NCBI GenBank assembly: GCA_027080775.1
Contig: JALWPV010000070.1
Coordinates: forward strand, 1-46,338
Origin: Acidilobaceae archaeon
GTDB taxonomy: Archaea; Thermoproteota; Thermoprotei_A; Sulfolobales; Acidilobaceae
Length of the DNA: 46,338 nucleotides
Direction: 5' to 3'
Position numbers and translations under genes: made by a program. Below the pieces are notes generated by a model, which ran no database searches, was not told the origin of the DNA, and worked only from the letters and a program-made list of their open reading frames with translations. The stretch's first letter is position 1; the number at the start of each line of letters is the position of its first letter. Below are positions 1-9,173 of this stretch, in pieces.

Positions 1-66
1 CTTCGGAGGCGGGGGCGGTGGGGCCCGCTGATGCCTCATGTGCCGCTGTGGGTGGAGGCTGGCTAG
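1..66 (+). CDS. possible 3' end of an upstream plus-strand gene (partial)
   Basis: Frame 1 is open from the window edge to a TAG at 64-66. The 21 visible residues carry no recognisable motif. If real, the gene would converge with the MFS transporter and overlap its stop codon by a few bases, as other convergent pairs in this window do. An open stretch this short could arise by chance in GC-rich DNA, so this is only a possibility. Confidence 0.2.
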   Translation, partial: LRRRGRWGPLMPHVPLWVEAG

Positions 67-1280
67 TGCTCCTCTAGTGGCAGGGCCAGGAGGAGCATTA
101 CTAGGGTGAGGGCGGCCATCGCGGGGTAGAGGGCCGCCCAGCCCGCCAGGCTGGAGGCCCGCTCGAACGCCCATATGAGGGCAAGCGAGCCTATCTGCGA
201 GAACTCCCAGAGGACAGCGTTGGCGGCTCCGGCCATGGCCTCGCCGACGCTCGCCGCGCTTAGGTCTAGGGCGAGTGGGGCTAGGGAGACGAAGAAGAAG
301 CCCGCCACGAATAAGGCGGCCGCCACTGCTAGGCTGCCCCGGGCCTCGTAGGCTAGGAGCCACACGAGGGCAGCGGCTGCTAGGCAGCATATCATTGGCC
401 TCCTCCTGGTGCGGTACCTATCGGCTAGGCCCGGCACTATGATGGAGCCTATGATGCCCCCTATCGTTAGAGCGCTCCCAACCAGGCCCGCGCTGGCGTG
501 GGGCACCGAGAGGCTCGAGACGAGGGGCTCCACCCACGTCGTGAACGCTGTGTACGAGCCCACGCCTAGGAGGAAGAGCGCTGATAGGAGCTGTACATTC
601 CTATTCCTGAGGACGGCCAGTATCTCCCTGGGGCTTACAGCCTCCCGCGGCCCACCGCTAGAGGGGGGCTCCCTGCAGACGGCCGCGACCAACGCCAGCG
701 TGGCTATCGTGTAGGCGGCGTAGACCCATAGGGTACCCCCGAGGCCCAGGGCCGAGGCCAGCTTGGGGGTGGCGGCCAGCCCCGCGATGATGCCCACCAT
801 TAGTGAGAGCGTCCCGAGGCCCGTGGCTAGCCCAGCCTCCTCCTCGGGGAACCACGCCCTCACGAGCTTCGAGATGCTGTTCATTATGAAGGGTTGCCCC
901 AGGCCCGCCAGCGTCTGGAATACAAGTAGGACCGCGAAGCTCCACGCGAGCGGCCTAAGGGCGGAGAACAAGGCTAGGAGCCCGGTCCCCACCAGGAGGG
1001 CCGAGCGGAAGCCGTACCTGTCTATGAAGTAGCCCGTTGGCAGTGAGGCAACAAGGTAGACGAGGGGGAAGACGGCTGCCAGCATGCCCACCGCGGACTG
1101 TGTTACTCCGTAGTGCTGCGCGGTCACATCCAGTATAGGGGCGAATGTTATCCATACAAGCTGCGAGGCAATCCCAGCGGCCATGTAGCCTGTCAGGACC
1201 ACCCAGCGGTAGGGGGAGGCCACGTTGCCCTGTGGGGTAGCGGTTCCCCCGGCTCCCGGTGTTGTGGAGGAGTATTTCAA
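63..1280 (-). CDS. MFS transporter (12 membrane segments)
   Basis: A 405-residue polytopic membrane protein, almost entirely hydrophobic segments joined by short charged loops, about 12 helices. The loop after helix 2 has the MFS motif-A pattern (GYFIDRYGFRS, residues about 83-93). The N-terminal half has a W-ITFAPI segment that recalls FLVCR-like MFS carriers, so the cargo may be an organic solute rather than a drug; this is inference. The TTG start at 1280 lies two bases after the stop of the FGGY kinase, with a GAGGGG motif just upstream, so the two are co-transcribed. The kinase partner suggests uptake of the kinase's substrate, but no sequence feature fixes it. Confidence 0.85.
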   Translation of the reverse strand: MKYSSTTPGAGGTATPQGNVASPYRWVVLTGYMAAGIASQLVWITFAPILDVTAQHYGVTQSAVGMLAAVFPLVYLVASLPTGYFIDRYGFRSALLVGTGLLALFSALRPLAWSFAVLLVFQTLAGLGQPFIMNSISKLVRAWFPEEEAGLATGLGTLSLMVGIIAGLAATPKLASALGLGGTLWVYAAYTIATLALVAAVCREPPSSGGPREAVSPREILAVLRNRNVQLLSALFLLGVGSYTAFTTWVEPLVSSLSVPHASAGLVGSALTIGGIIGSIIVPGLADRYRTRRRPMICCLAAAALVWLLAYEARGSLAVAAALFVAGFFFVSLAPLALDLSAASVGEAMAGAANAVLWEFSQIGSLALIWAFERASSLAGWAALYPAMAALTLVMLLLALPLEEH

Positions 1281-1282
1281 GG

Positions 1283-2827
1283 CTAGAACCCCTCGAGTCC
1301 CCCGGAGGCAGTGCTGGCTAGCTCGGCGAAGACGGGTTTGAGCCTCGAGTAGAGCTTCCTGTATAGGGCTCCGAGCCTCTTGTAGATCCTCGACTCGCGC
1401 GGGTCTGGCCTCGCGATCCCGGCAACCCTAACCCTGGCCGCCACCTCCTCGAGGCTCAGGCCCTCCAGGGCTGAGACCGCTATGGCGGCGGCCCCGCGGA
1501 TGCCGGCGAGCTGGGGGTCCTCGGTGACCTCCAGGATCCTGCCGGTTGCACTGGCTACTATGCGCGCCCAGAGGCCCGACTTGAAGCCCCCGCCAACGGC
1601 TCTCATGGACTCCGCCGGGCCTACGAGTCTCTCCATGGGCTCTAGGGCCCAGGCTATGTTGAACGCCACGGCCTCCAGCGCCGCTCTGGCCAGGTGCGCC
1701 CTGTCGTGGGTTGTCGAGAATCCCACGAGGACCCCCCTGGCGTTGGGGTCGTCTATCGGGCACCTCTCGCCGTAGAGCCAGGGGGCCATGAGGAGGCCCC
1801 CGCTGCCCGGGGGCACCTCGGCGGCCTCCTCTAGTATGCTGTAGTCGCTGCCCGTCACCCGGAGGACCCAGTCGAGCAGCGCGCCCCCAATCTCCTGCTC
1901 GGCTATGACCAGGTAGTAGCCGGGCCTGGCTGATAGGAGGCTCCCTATGTAGTGGCCTATGTCGAGTAGCCTCTTCGGGCTGTGCGCGCCGAGCCAGTCG
2001 CTCGTACCTATGTAGACGTGGTACTCCCCGTCGGCAACAGCGCCCGAGCCGACAGCCGCCGAGGCTATATCGCCAGCACCGACGACTACCGGCACACCCT
2101 CCTCCAGGCCCAGCTCGGAGGCGGCGGGCTCCCTGAGCCTACCGGCAACGCTCGTGGAGTCCATTATGGTGGGGAGCTTCTCCCGGGGTATGCCGTAGCG
2201 CCTCAGCAGCCTCTCGCTCCACCTGGCCCTGCCGCCCTGGGTGTCGGCGAGCCATGTTAGGTGGGCTTCATCGGGGCTGGTGGCGTGGACCCCAGTCGCC
2301 TTGAGTAGGAGCCAGGACTTCATGTTCCCTATGAACCTCGCGCTCTTGTAGGTGTCCGACTCGTTCTCGGCTAGCCAGGCTATCTTGGATATGGGATCCT
2401 TACCCGTCTTGCTCGGAGCGCCCCCTGTGAGTCTGAGGAACTCTAGGAGCCTGAAGGCATTGTAGCCTGCGATCCTTATGGGGCCGCTGAACGCCTCTCG
2501 GGGGAGGCCGTGGGCCCTCTCGTCGAGCCACGTTATGAGGGGTGTCAGCTCCCCGCCCTCCTCGTCCATGAGCACCACGCCGGCAAGGTAGGTCGAGAAG
2601 ACCACGCCCTCGACGCCGCGGCCCCCGGCCTCCTCCACGAGCCTCCTCGAGAGGCCCGCTATGAGGCCCCAGAGCCTGGCGGGGTCTTGTATGGACCACC
2701 CCGGCCTGGGGTACTCCACGGGGGACTCAGCCGTCTCCAGCGCCACGACATCAAGGGTCCGGGGATCCACGAGCCCCGCCTTGACGGTCGTCGTGCCTAG
2801 GTCGACCGAGAGGATATATCCTCCCAC
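1283..2827 (-). CDS. FGGY-family carbohydrate kinase (xylulokinase-like)
   Basis: A 514-residue cytoplasmic kinase of the FGGY family, which phosphorylates sugars or polyols with ATP. The N-terminus has the ATPase phosphate-1 motif (SVDLGTTTVKAG, residues 7-18). The region near residue 250 (VVVGAGDIASAAVGSG) and the later MRAVGGGFKSGLWARI segment match the second FGGY domain signature and the adenosine site. Overall pattern is nearer xylulokinase than glycerol kinase, but the sugar cannot be read from sequence. The GTG start at 2827 follows an ATTCTTTTAGCC TATA-like stretch by about 20 bases, suggesting a leaderless transcript that continues into the MFS gene. Confidence 0.85.
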   Translation of the reverse strand: MGGYILSVDLGTTTVKAGLVDPRTLDVVALETAESPVEYPRPGWSIQDPARLWGLIAGLSRRLVEEAGGRGVEGVVFSTYLAGVVLMDEEGGELTPLITWLDERAHGLPREAFSGPIRIAGYNAFRLLEFLRLTGGAPSKTGKDPISKIAWLAENESDTYKSARFIGNMKSWLLLKATGVHATSPDEAHLTWLADTQGGRARWSERLLRRYGIPREKLPTIMDSTSVAGRLREPAASELGLEEGVPVVVGAGDIASAAVGSGAVADGEYHVYIGTSDWLGAHSPKRLLDIGHYIGSLLSARPGYYLVIAEQEIGGALLDWVLRVTGSDYSILEEAAEVPPGSGGLLMAPWLYGERCPIDDPNARGVLVGFSTTHDRAHLARAALEAVAFNIAWALEPMERLVGPAESMRAVGGGFKSGLWARIVASATGRILEVTEDPQLAGIRGAAAIAVSALEGLSLEEVAARVRVAGIARPDPRESRIYKRLGALYRKLYSRLKPVFAELASTASGGLEGF

Positions 2828-2887
2828 CCTCGTGGCACCAGGCTAAAAGAATGTCTGGGGGACTACAAGTCCTCTAGGGCCCGCCAG

Positions 2888-4342
2888 CTATAGGCGGGGC
2901 TGGAATAGCCTCAGGACCGCCTGCCTTATGAGCTCCTCCGCCTGAGCGGGCTCTAGGAGGTGGATGAGCTCATCGACAAGCCTCAGCATCGACTCATCGA
3001 GCCCCCCAGAGGAGGCCTCCGCGGCCAGGCCTAGGAGCCCCTCAAAGCCAAGGCTCTCTATGAGTTGCTCAGCCTCGAAGCGGGGAGGCTGGGCCCCGCG
3101 GGCCGCCTCCTCGAGGGCCTCTAGGAACTCGTCAACGACGCGGGCGTGCACGGGGCTCACTGTTAAGTGGATGCTTGGCGGGTAGCCGAGGCGCCTGTTA
3201 CCCGGTTGTAGCTGGACCACCCAGCCGGCCCTCGCGAGCCTTGAAGCGGCGTCGAATATGTCTACCTCATCGCTCGTGAACGCCATGACACCCGCCCTAG
3301 GTCTGCCGAGAACCCTGAAGCCAAGCTCCTCAACGCCCCTCTCGATAGCCCTGCGAGCCTCCAATACGGCGCCCGCTGCTCTCTTGTAGCCCTCATAGCC
3401 CAGTAGCCTGGCTACAGCCCATGCCGCGGCGAGGGGTGCGGCGCTCCTAGTCGAGAGGATGGCCTCATTCACCAGGGGGTAGCCGGGCCAGTTGGCGTCC
3501 ACGAAGACGGTGGGAGCCCTCAGCTCCGGGCTCCTGAAGAGCGCTAGGGACGCCCCCTTGGGCGAGTAGCCGTACTTGTGCATGTCAACACTCATTGACT
3601 TGACCGCCTCGACCCTGAAGTCGAATGGGGGCACATCCTCTCCGAGGTCCGAGGCGAAGGCTAGGACCATGCCCCCAAGACAGGCGTCGACGTGGAGCCA
3701 CACGTCCCTGGCCTCAGCCTCCTCGCCTATCTCGGCAACAGGGTCGAGGCCCCCGAAGGGGTAGTCAACGGCCGAGGCCACGACCATCACGGTATCGGGT
3801 CCCAGGGCCTCCGAGACCACGGCGGGGTCGGCGGTGAGGGTCTCCGGGTCCACGGGGACCCTAACGGCCTCGAGGCCTAGGAGGTAGGCGGCTTTATCGA
3901 AGGCCGGGTGACCGGTCGCCGGGAGGACTATGCGCCCCCTACCCCGGCCCCCACGCCTCCTCCAGTGCTCCCTAGCGGCGAGGGCGGAGACAATTATGCT
4001 CTCGGTCCCGCCATACGTGAAGGCGCCCGAGAAGCCCTCGGGGGCGTTCATGAGGGCCCCCACGAAACCCACGAGCTCCCTCTCGAGATCGAGGAGGCTA
4101 GGGTAGACCGTGAAGTCTAGCATGGTCTTATCCCTATAGAGCTTGAAGGCCTCCCAGCCCACCCTCAGAACCTCGGGCAGGCCGGTATCGTAGGTGTGGG
4201 TGAACATCCTACCACTCCAGGGGTCAGCGTCGCCCTTGGAAAGGGATGCAAGCCTCTCCAGCACGGTCTCGACACTCGCGCCCTCACGCCACTCACGGGG
4301 AAGCCTATCACCGTGTCCCACTTCGCTCACACCGCTTAGCAT
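2888..4342 (-). CDS. PLP-dependent decarboxylase/lyase, group II (sphingosine-1-phosphate-lyase-like)
   Basis: A 484-residue fold-type I PLP enzyme. Visible hallmarks are the FTYGGTESI phosphate-binding turn (about 108-116), His145 in TGHPAFDKAA that would stack on PLP, Asp219 in HVDAC that contacts the pyridine nitrogen, and the Schiff-base lysine K256 in SVDMHKYGYSPKGASL. The HKYG..PKG arrangement and the early WSGR segment fit the S1P-lyase/glutamate-decarboxylase superfamily. Archaeal members are often annotated as L-tyrosine/aspartate decarboxylase; the WSGR segment points more to the lyase branch, but substrate is unassigned. It is 60 bases upstream of the FGGY kinase on the same strand, possibly with a separate promoter between them. 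Confidence 0.8.
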   Translation of the reverse strand: MLSGVSEVGHGDRLPREWREGASVETVLERLASLSKGDADPWSGRMFTHTYDTGLPEVLRVGWEAFKLYRDKTMLDFTVYPSLLDLERELVGFVGALMNAPEGFSGAFTYGGTESIIVSALAAREHWRRRGGRGRGRIVLPATGHPAFDKAAYLLGLEAVRVPVDPETLTADPAVVSEALGPDTVMVVASAVDYPFGGLDPVAEIGEEAEARDVWLHVDACLGGMVLAFASDLGEDVPPFDFRVEAVKSMSVDMHKYGYSPKGASLALFRSPELRAPTVFVDANWPGYPLVNEAILSTRSAAPLAAAWAVARLLGYEGYKRAAGAVLEARRAIERGVEELGFRVLGRPRAGVMAFTSDEVDIFDAASRLARAGWVVQLQPGNRRLGYPPSIHLTVSPVHARVVDEFLEALEEAARGAQPPRFEAEQLIESLGFEGLLGLAAEASSGGLDESMLRLVDELIHLLEPAQAEELIRQAVLRLFQPRL

Positions 4343-4407
4343 TGCGTCTGACGGCTACTCATATAGGCTTCCCCCGGGGCTGGGAGGGTGCTGGAGGCCT
4401 GTGTGCT

Positions 4408-5889
4408 TTGAAGAGGGCGAGCCTCTGGGCCCTCGCGGGTGACATAGAGTCCCAGGCTGATGTGGAGTGGGATCCCTCCCCGGCCAGGCTCCGCGAGGAG
4501 TCCCTCCGCTACGCTAGGAGGACTAGGACTGGAGCGATAGCCGTTGTCTCCAGGAAGGCTAGGGCTAGGATGCCCAGCCGCACGAGGGTGATAGGCGACG
4601 GCTCGGATGAGGCCTACGATATAGCCCTGGAGGCGTATGACTGGCTCTTGAAGAGGGAGTACTACGCCGTCGAGAGGTGCATCGGGGCCGGGTCGCACCG
4701 CTTCAGGATACTAGGCCTCATAGAGAAGAGCTACCCACACCTGGCCCTCATGGCCCACATGAACTTCTTCCCATGCGAGAGGGAGGGCGGTACCCCCGAT
4801 ATAGTCACGATAGACGCCCCGGGCTGGCGTGACACCTGGATACTCATCGAGAGGAGGACTGGGACCACCCTGATACTGGGCTCCGACTACTATGGGGAGC
4901 TGAAGATGAGCTTCCTCAGGCTGGCGATGAACATGTCGAGGGACCTGCACTACAGCCCCGGCCTCCACGCTGGCAGCAAGCTCTACAGGGTCAGGGGGAG
5001 GGACGGTATCCTCAGGGAGGTGGGGGTCCTAGTCTTCGGCCTGAGCGGCACTGGCAAGACCACGCTGACACTCGAGAGCCACGGGCTGAGGCCCCCGGAG
5101 AAGGCCGCCCTACGCCAGGACGACATAGTCATACTGACCCCCGACGGCAGGGCCCATGGGACGGAGTTCAACCTCTACCCCAAGACTGATAGCGTGCCTG
5201 AACTCCCACCCCTCTACCCAGCGGTCACCCACCAGGACGCCGTGCTCGAGAACGTAGTCGTCAGGGAGGACGGCACCCCTGACTTCTCAGACCTCAGCAT
5301 AACGCCCAACGCTAGGGCCCTAGCAATAAGGGAGGCCATACCCCTCGCCGACGGCAGGATAGACCTGGATAGGGTCAACGCCCTATTCTTCCTCACCAGG
5401 AGGCCGGAGATGCCGCCCCTAGCCAGGCTCACGAGCCCCGAGCAGGCAGCGGCTTACTTCATGCTCGGCGAGAGCTTCAGGACCAGCGCGGAGGCCGGCA
5501 AGCCAGAGCCCGTGAGGGTGCCGGGCTTTGATCCCTTCATGCTGGAGCCGAAGTGGAGGAGCGGCTACCTAATAATGGACCTCGTCGACCGCCTCGACCT
5601 AGAGGTCTATGTAATGAACACGGGCTACGTGAAGGACCGCAAGGTGACCCCAGACGTCTCGAAGAGGCTCATGCTAGAGGCTGTCAGGGGCAACGTGGAG
5701 TGGAAGCTGGACAAAGAGCTCGGCGTCGAGGTAGCAGTCAGGGCCGGCGACATGCCCCTGGACAACCTGCTGCCCGAGAACGTCTACGGCCCCAGGTACC
5801 CCGAGGTGGTCGAGGCCCTTAGGAGGGAGAGGGTCAGGTTCTTCGAGGAGAAGCTCCCGAAGATCCGCTTCCTCGCCGATTACGTATGA
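4408..5889 (+). CDS. pckA: phosphoenolpyruvate carboxykinase (ATP)
   Basis: Converts oxaloacetate and ATP to PEP, the entry step of gluconeogenesis. The P-loop GLSGTGKTTLT lies at residues 211-221 counted from the TTG at 4408, followed by RQDDIVIL with the metal-binding aspartates and the FNLYPKTD segment typical of the ATP-dependent family. The frame stays open upstream to 4246, but that stretch overlaps the divergent PLP gene and is low-complexity. TTG 4408, preceded by GGAGGCC, gives 493 residues and is preferred. The 3' end overlaps the convergent SDR gene by 56 bases. The PRTase regulator downstream may control it (inference). Confidence 0.88.
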   Translation: MKRASLWALAGDIESQADVEWDPSPARLREESLRYARRTRTGAIAVVSRKARARMPSRTRVIGDGSDEAYDIALEAYDWLLKREYYAVERCIGAGSHRFRILGLIEKSYPHLALMAHMNFFPCEREGGTPDIVTIDAPGWRDTWILIERRTGTTLILGSDYYGELKMSFLRLAMNMSRDLHYSPGLHAGSKLYRVRGRDGILREVGVLVFGLSGTGKTTLTLESHGLRPPEKAALRQDDIVILTPDGRAHGTEFNLYPKTDSVPELPPLYPAVTHQDAVLENVVVREDGTPDFSDLSITPNARALAIREAIPLADGRIDLDRVNALFFLTRRPEMPPLARLTSPEQAAAYFMLGESFRTSAEAGKPEPVRVPGFDPFMLEPKWRSGYLIMDLVDRLDLEVYVMNTGYVKDRKVTPDVSKRLMLEAVRGNVEWKLDKELGVEVAVRAGDMPLDNLLPENVYGPRYPEVVEALRRERVRFFEEKLPKIRFLADYV

Positions 5890-6697
5890 CGTCTACGGCT
5901 TCCGGGGGGTAGCCTGGGGCTAGTATTGCCCCGGCGTCGACTACTATCACCTCCCCGTTTATCCCGGATGCCTCGGGCCTGGCGAGGAAGGCCACTACCT
6001 CGGCCACCTCGTCGACCGTGACGAAGCGGTGGGGAGGCACGGACCTCAGGTAGCCCTCCCTGGCGTTCTTGATCCCCAGGACCTCTTCGAGCCAGTAGAA
6101 GTAGCTGAGCCCCAGCCTGGTGGCGACGAAGCCGGGTGCCACGGCGTTCACGGTGACGCCCGTATCAGCTACCTCGGCGGCCAGCGCCTTGGTGAAGCCT
6201 ATGAGGCCCGCCTTCGCGGAGCTGTAGCCCACGAGGAAGAAGCCGCCCTGTATGCCGGCGGTGCTTGTCACGTTGATTATCCTGCCCCAGCCCCTCTCGA
6301 GCATGCCGGGTATCAGGGCCCTCGTGAGTATTATGCTCCCGACCAGGTCAACGTTTATCTCCCTTATCAGGAGGTCCACGCGGGCCCTGTGGAAGGGCTG
6401 GGCGTAGCCTACCCCGGCGTTGTTGACTAGGATGTCGACCCTACCCATAGCCTCGAGGGCCTGGCCGGCGAGCCTCTCGACCTGCTCCGGCAGCCCCATG
6501 TCGACCTGCACGGAGATGGCCTCGGAGCCCATCTCCTCAATCTTCTTGACGACCTCGAGGGCCTCCTCCCTCCGCCTCCTATAGGTAACCACAACCTTAG
6601 CCCCGAGGGATGCGAGTTTGAGCGCTATAGCCCTACCAATGCCCCTGCTGGAGCCCGTGACGAGGGCTACCCTCCCCTCGAGGGGCTCTGAGGCCAA
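5834..6697 (-). CDS. short-chain dehydrogenase/reductase (SDR)
   Basis: A 287-residue NAD(P)-dependent oxidoreductase with a classical SDR layout: the TGSSRGIG nucleotide motif (14-21), NNAG (92-95), Ser/Thr near 145 in NVTSTAG, and catalytic Tyr158 and Lys162 in YSSAK. A TYRRRR stretch after the second strand (about 38-43) suggests NADP preference. It resembles 3-oxoacyl-ACP reductase/glucose dehydrogenase-type enzymes, and the substrate is unknown. TTG start at 6697; a GGGTGAG motif lies about 8-14 bases upstream, and a CTTACTTTAAC box about 25 bases further. The C-terminal tail runs 56 bases into pckA on the opposite strand. Confidence 0.85.
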   Translation of the reverse strand: MASEPLEGRVALVTGSSRGIGRAIALKLASLGAKVVVTYRRRREEALEVVKKIEEMGSEAISVQVDMGLPEQVERLAGQALEAMGRVDILVNNAGVGYAQPFHRARVDLLIREINVDLVGSIILTRALIPGMLERGWGRIINVTSTAGIQGGFFLVGYSSAKAGLIGFTKALAAEVADTGVTVNAVAPGFVATRLGLSYFYWLEEVLGIKNAREGYLRSVPPHRFVTVDEVAEVVAFLARPEASGINGEVIVVDAGAILAPGYPPEAVDVIRNRRGSGSSGASPRRT

Positions 6698-6877
6698 GAG
6701 ATGCGCTCACCCGCGCCGCTAGCGTTAAAGTAAGGGTCTATTACCTTCACTCCACCACCCCGTACTGGTGCCCCCACGCCTCTGGGCATGGGCCGCCCAC
6801 GAGGCCGCCACTACTTTAACCCTCCAGGCCCCGGGCGGCGTGGGTGTTGCTGGCAAGCGAATCAGGGTGCAAGGGCT

Positions 6878-7618
6878 TTGGGGAGCGCTACGGATAAGCT
6901 GGGGGACACGCAGTTTAAGATAATCGTAGTTGAGGCACTCAGAGCGGTCAAGAGCAGGTACAGCTACAGGGCGCTGGCCCGTTTACTGGGTGTGAACCAC
7001 ACCCTCCTAGCCCGCTACGTCTCGGGCGCCCTACTCCCTAGCACTAGGCAGGCGAGGAAGATCTGGGAGGGCCTCCGGGGCATTATTAGTGTGCGGGACC
7101 TCATACTCTCCGAGCTCGAGGCCGGCGGCGTGCTCGACCTGGCCCACGTCCTATCCGACCCCCTCTACCTGAGGGTGATCACCCTCGAGTTCATGGAGAG
7201 GTTCGGGGGCGACGCGGTCGACAAGATACTCGTACCCGAGACGAGCGGTATAACTCTCGCCACGAGCCTCGCCCTAGCCTTCAACGTGCCCTTGATAATA
7301 GCTAGGAGGAGGAAGGCCAACCCCAGGATCCGCTACATCGAGGCCAGCGCCTCCCTGGCCCCGAGTATAGTGAGGATCTTCTACGTGCCCGAGGGCTCCC
7401 TAGCCCCGGGCGAGAGAATCCTAGTCGTGGACGACATCATACAGTCCGGCCTAACCCTCGAGACCATGAGGAGGCTCGTGGAGGCCAGCGGCGCGACCCT
7501 CGCGGGCGTGGCGGCGGTCATAGTCTACGGGAAGGCCTGGCGGGCCAGAGTCAAGCTCCCCAGCGGGGCCCGGGTGGAGGCTATACTAGAGCTAGAGCCC
7601 CGGGAGCCAGCGGCGTAG
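6878..7618 (+). CDS. HTH-PRTase transcriptional regulator (GfcR-like)
   Basis: An N-terminal helix-turn-helix (YRALARLLGVNHTLLARYVSG, about residues 30-50 from TTG 6878, here given in part as its key pattern) is joined to a type I phosphoribosyltransferase domain. The PRPP-binding loop is ILVVDDIIQSGLTLETM at about 181-197. This architecture is that of archaeal GfcR/PurR-like regulators that sense a phosphorylated sugar or PRPP, not a salvage enzyme. The frame is open to 6788, but a TACTTTAAC TATA box at about 6812 and a GGGTG before TTG 6878 favour the later start (246 residues). Its location beside pckA makes control of gluconeogenesis an attractive inference. Confidence 0.75.
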   Translation: MGSATDKLGDTQFKIIVVEALRAVKSRYSYRALARLLGVNHTLLARYVSGALLPSTRQARKIWEGLRGIISVRDLILSELEAGGVLDLAHVLSDPLYLRVITLEFMERFGGDAVDKILVPETSGITLATSLALAFNVPLIIARRRKANPRIRYIEASASLAPSIVRIFYVPEGSLAPGERILVVDDIIQSGLTLETMRRLVEASGATLAGVAAVIVYGKAWRARVKLPSGARVEAILELEPREPAA

Positions 7619-7725
7619 CCTCTCCATGGAGGCCTCCTCTCCCGGGCGGTGAGGAGGGCTGGATTGTGCGACCCCCAGCCCTGGGGGATGAGCGGGTTGC
7701 CCGGCCCGAGCCCCTCGGTGGCCCG

Positions 7726-9150
7726 CTAGGGTTGCCGGTACATCTCCGGGAGCCTCGCCTGGAGCCTCCTGGCCTCCTCTAGGGCCCTCCTGTAGAGGGC
7801 CTCCGTGACTAGTCCCTCCTCTCGGGCCTTGTCCAGCTCCTCGGCGTCTACTACCTCGGGCTCGCCGCCGGGCTTCATGACGACGTCTATGTAGAGGTCG
7901 AGGTATCTCACGCCGCTGAGGGAGAGTTCGGGGGGAGTGTTGATGTTAGCGTAGACCCCGAGGAGCCTCCCATTGGACGAGTAGTACTCGTGCACGACGC
8001 TCCACTCCACGGTGGAGAGCCTGGTCCTCGACCAGTCGCCCGGCCTCTTCTCGACGTTCAACCCGTCCAGGACGCCGGGCCTGGTGAAGGTCCTGGTGAG
8101 GGTCAGGGCGACGCCCTCGCCTAGCCTGGCCACGGACTCGACCCGGAAGGGGCCGAGCCTAGCCCTGGAGCCATCGGGGTGCCTGTGGTCGATCGTAACC
8201 CTGCGCCCCCTGAGCTGGCCGGCTATGAACTCCTCCGCCGCGAGCCCCGCCTCCCGGGTGCACGCCCCCAGCCTCAGGGCCTCCTCGGCGTAGTCCACCA
8301 GCATGCTCTCCTGCCTGCCCCCGGCCTTGAGCGAGTGGTGCCCCCTAACCGTTGGGTACACCCTGGCCCTGAGTTCGTCGAGGACCTCCTTGGCGGGCCT
8401 AGGGAGGTAGACTATGCTGATGTACTCCCCCCTCCTCACGACCCTCGGCTCCCGGGCCGGGGGCTCGGCTAGGAGGGCCTCGGCCTCCCCGGCCAGCCTA
8501 GCGGCCTCGGCCCTCACGCTCTCGGGGGAGGCGCTGCGGGCGGCGCTCCTAAAGTGTATGTGGAACCTGTCGGGGCTCACGCCGGCGGTCGCGGCTACGA
8601 GGTCCACCCTCGCCTCCGCTGGTATGTGCTCGCTGAAGCTGAAGCCGGAGCCGGGGGTGTGGAGCATGAGGTACTCCCCGATCACTCTGACCCCCGGCCT
8701 TAGGAGGGGCTCGGAGCCAGGCTCCAGCGCCTCCCGGGCCACGGTGGCCCTGAGGGCCTCACCCTCGCGGGGGCACTCGGGGGAGTCGAGGCGCCCCTCC
8801 ATGCCGCCGGGCAGCCTGAGCCTGCAGTCGCCGAGGCTGACCGCGTCGACGACCGTGTAGAGGCCGAGGCGCCCCCTCCTGACGGCTGCGTGACCCACGG
8901 CCTCTAGGAGCGCCGCCTCGGCGGCCTCACCCGCCTCCCAGGGGTAGCCTATGACTAGAACCTCATCCGGGCTATCCTCCAGGCTCTTAACCGTGACGGC
9001 TGGGGGAGCGTCAACCGTCACGAGCCTGGAGGCCGAGAGCCTCTCCCTGAGGACGCTGCTCGCGTCACTTATCAGAAACCCCCTCTCATGGAAGAGCACT
9101 GAGAGGGCGGTGGCGTATATGCCGCGCACCCTCACGGGGTAGAGGCCCAT
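7726..9150 (-). CDS. FAU-1-type RNA-binding protein / RNase E/G-like, DUF402 C-terminus
   Basis: A 474-residue protein matching the archaeal FAU-1 family in length and layout: an N-terminal RNase E/G-like region with an S1-type RNA-binding segment, a central HHSLKAGG motif, and a C-terminal DUF402 domain rich in acidic and aromatic residues (YYSSNGRLLGVYANINTP and the YLDLYIDVVMKP strand). FAU-1 of Pyrococcus binds AU-rich RNA and processes 5S rRNA precursors; that function is family knowledge. ATG start at 9150. It is the second gene of a minus-strand pair behind UPF0147, with only 23 bases between them. Confidence 0.82.
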   Translation of the reverse strand: MGLYPVRVRGIYATALSVLFHERGFLISDASSVLRERLSASRLVTVDAPPAVTVKSLEDSPDEVLVIGYPWEAGEAAEAALLEAVGHAAVRRGRLGLYTVVDAVSLGDCRLRLPGGMEGRLDSPECPREGEALRATVAREALEPGSEPLLRPGVRVIGEYLMLHTPGSGFSFSEHIPAEARVDLVAATAGVSPDRFHIHFRSAARSASPESVRAEAARLAGEAEALLAEPPAREPRVVRRGEYISIVYLPRPAKEVLDELRARVYPTVRGHHSLKAGGRQESMLVDYAEEALRLGACTREAGLAAEEFIAGQLRGRRVTIDHRHPDGSRARLGPFRVESVARLGEGVALTLTRTFTRPGVLDGLNVEKRPGDWSRTRLSTVEWSVVHEYYSSNGRLLGVYANINTPPELSLSGVRYLDLYIDVVMKPGGEPEVVDAEELDKAREEGLVTEALYRRALEEARRLQARLPEMYRQP

Positions 9151-9173
9151 CTACCAGCCCCGCCCCTAGGCGG

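Noticed and set aside
4246-4407. Upstream extension of PEP carboxykinase to ATG 4246
   Set aside because: The added residues are low-complexity and lie over the divergent PLP-gene start; TTG 4408 has a ribosome-binding site.
7619-7725. Small RNA or gene between the PRTase regulator and FAU-1
   Set aside because: Only GC-rich short inverted repeats were seen; no C/D-box pair, promoter or coding pattern.
8414-8860. A 148-codon open frame antisense to the FAU-1 gene
   Set aside because: It is a shadow of GC-rich coding on the other strand; its Ser/Arg/Pro-rich product has no domain.
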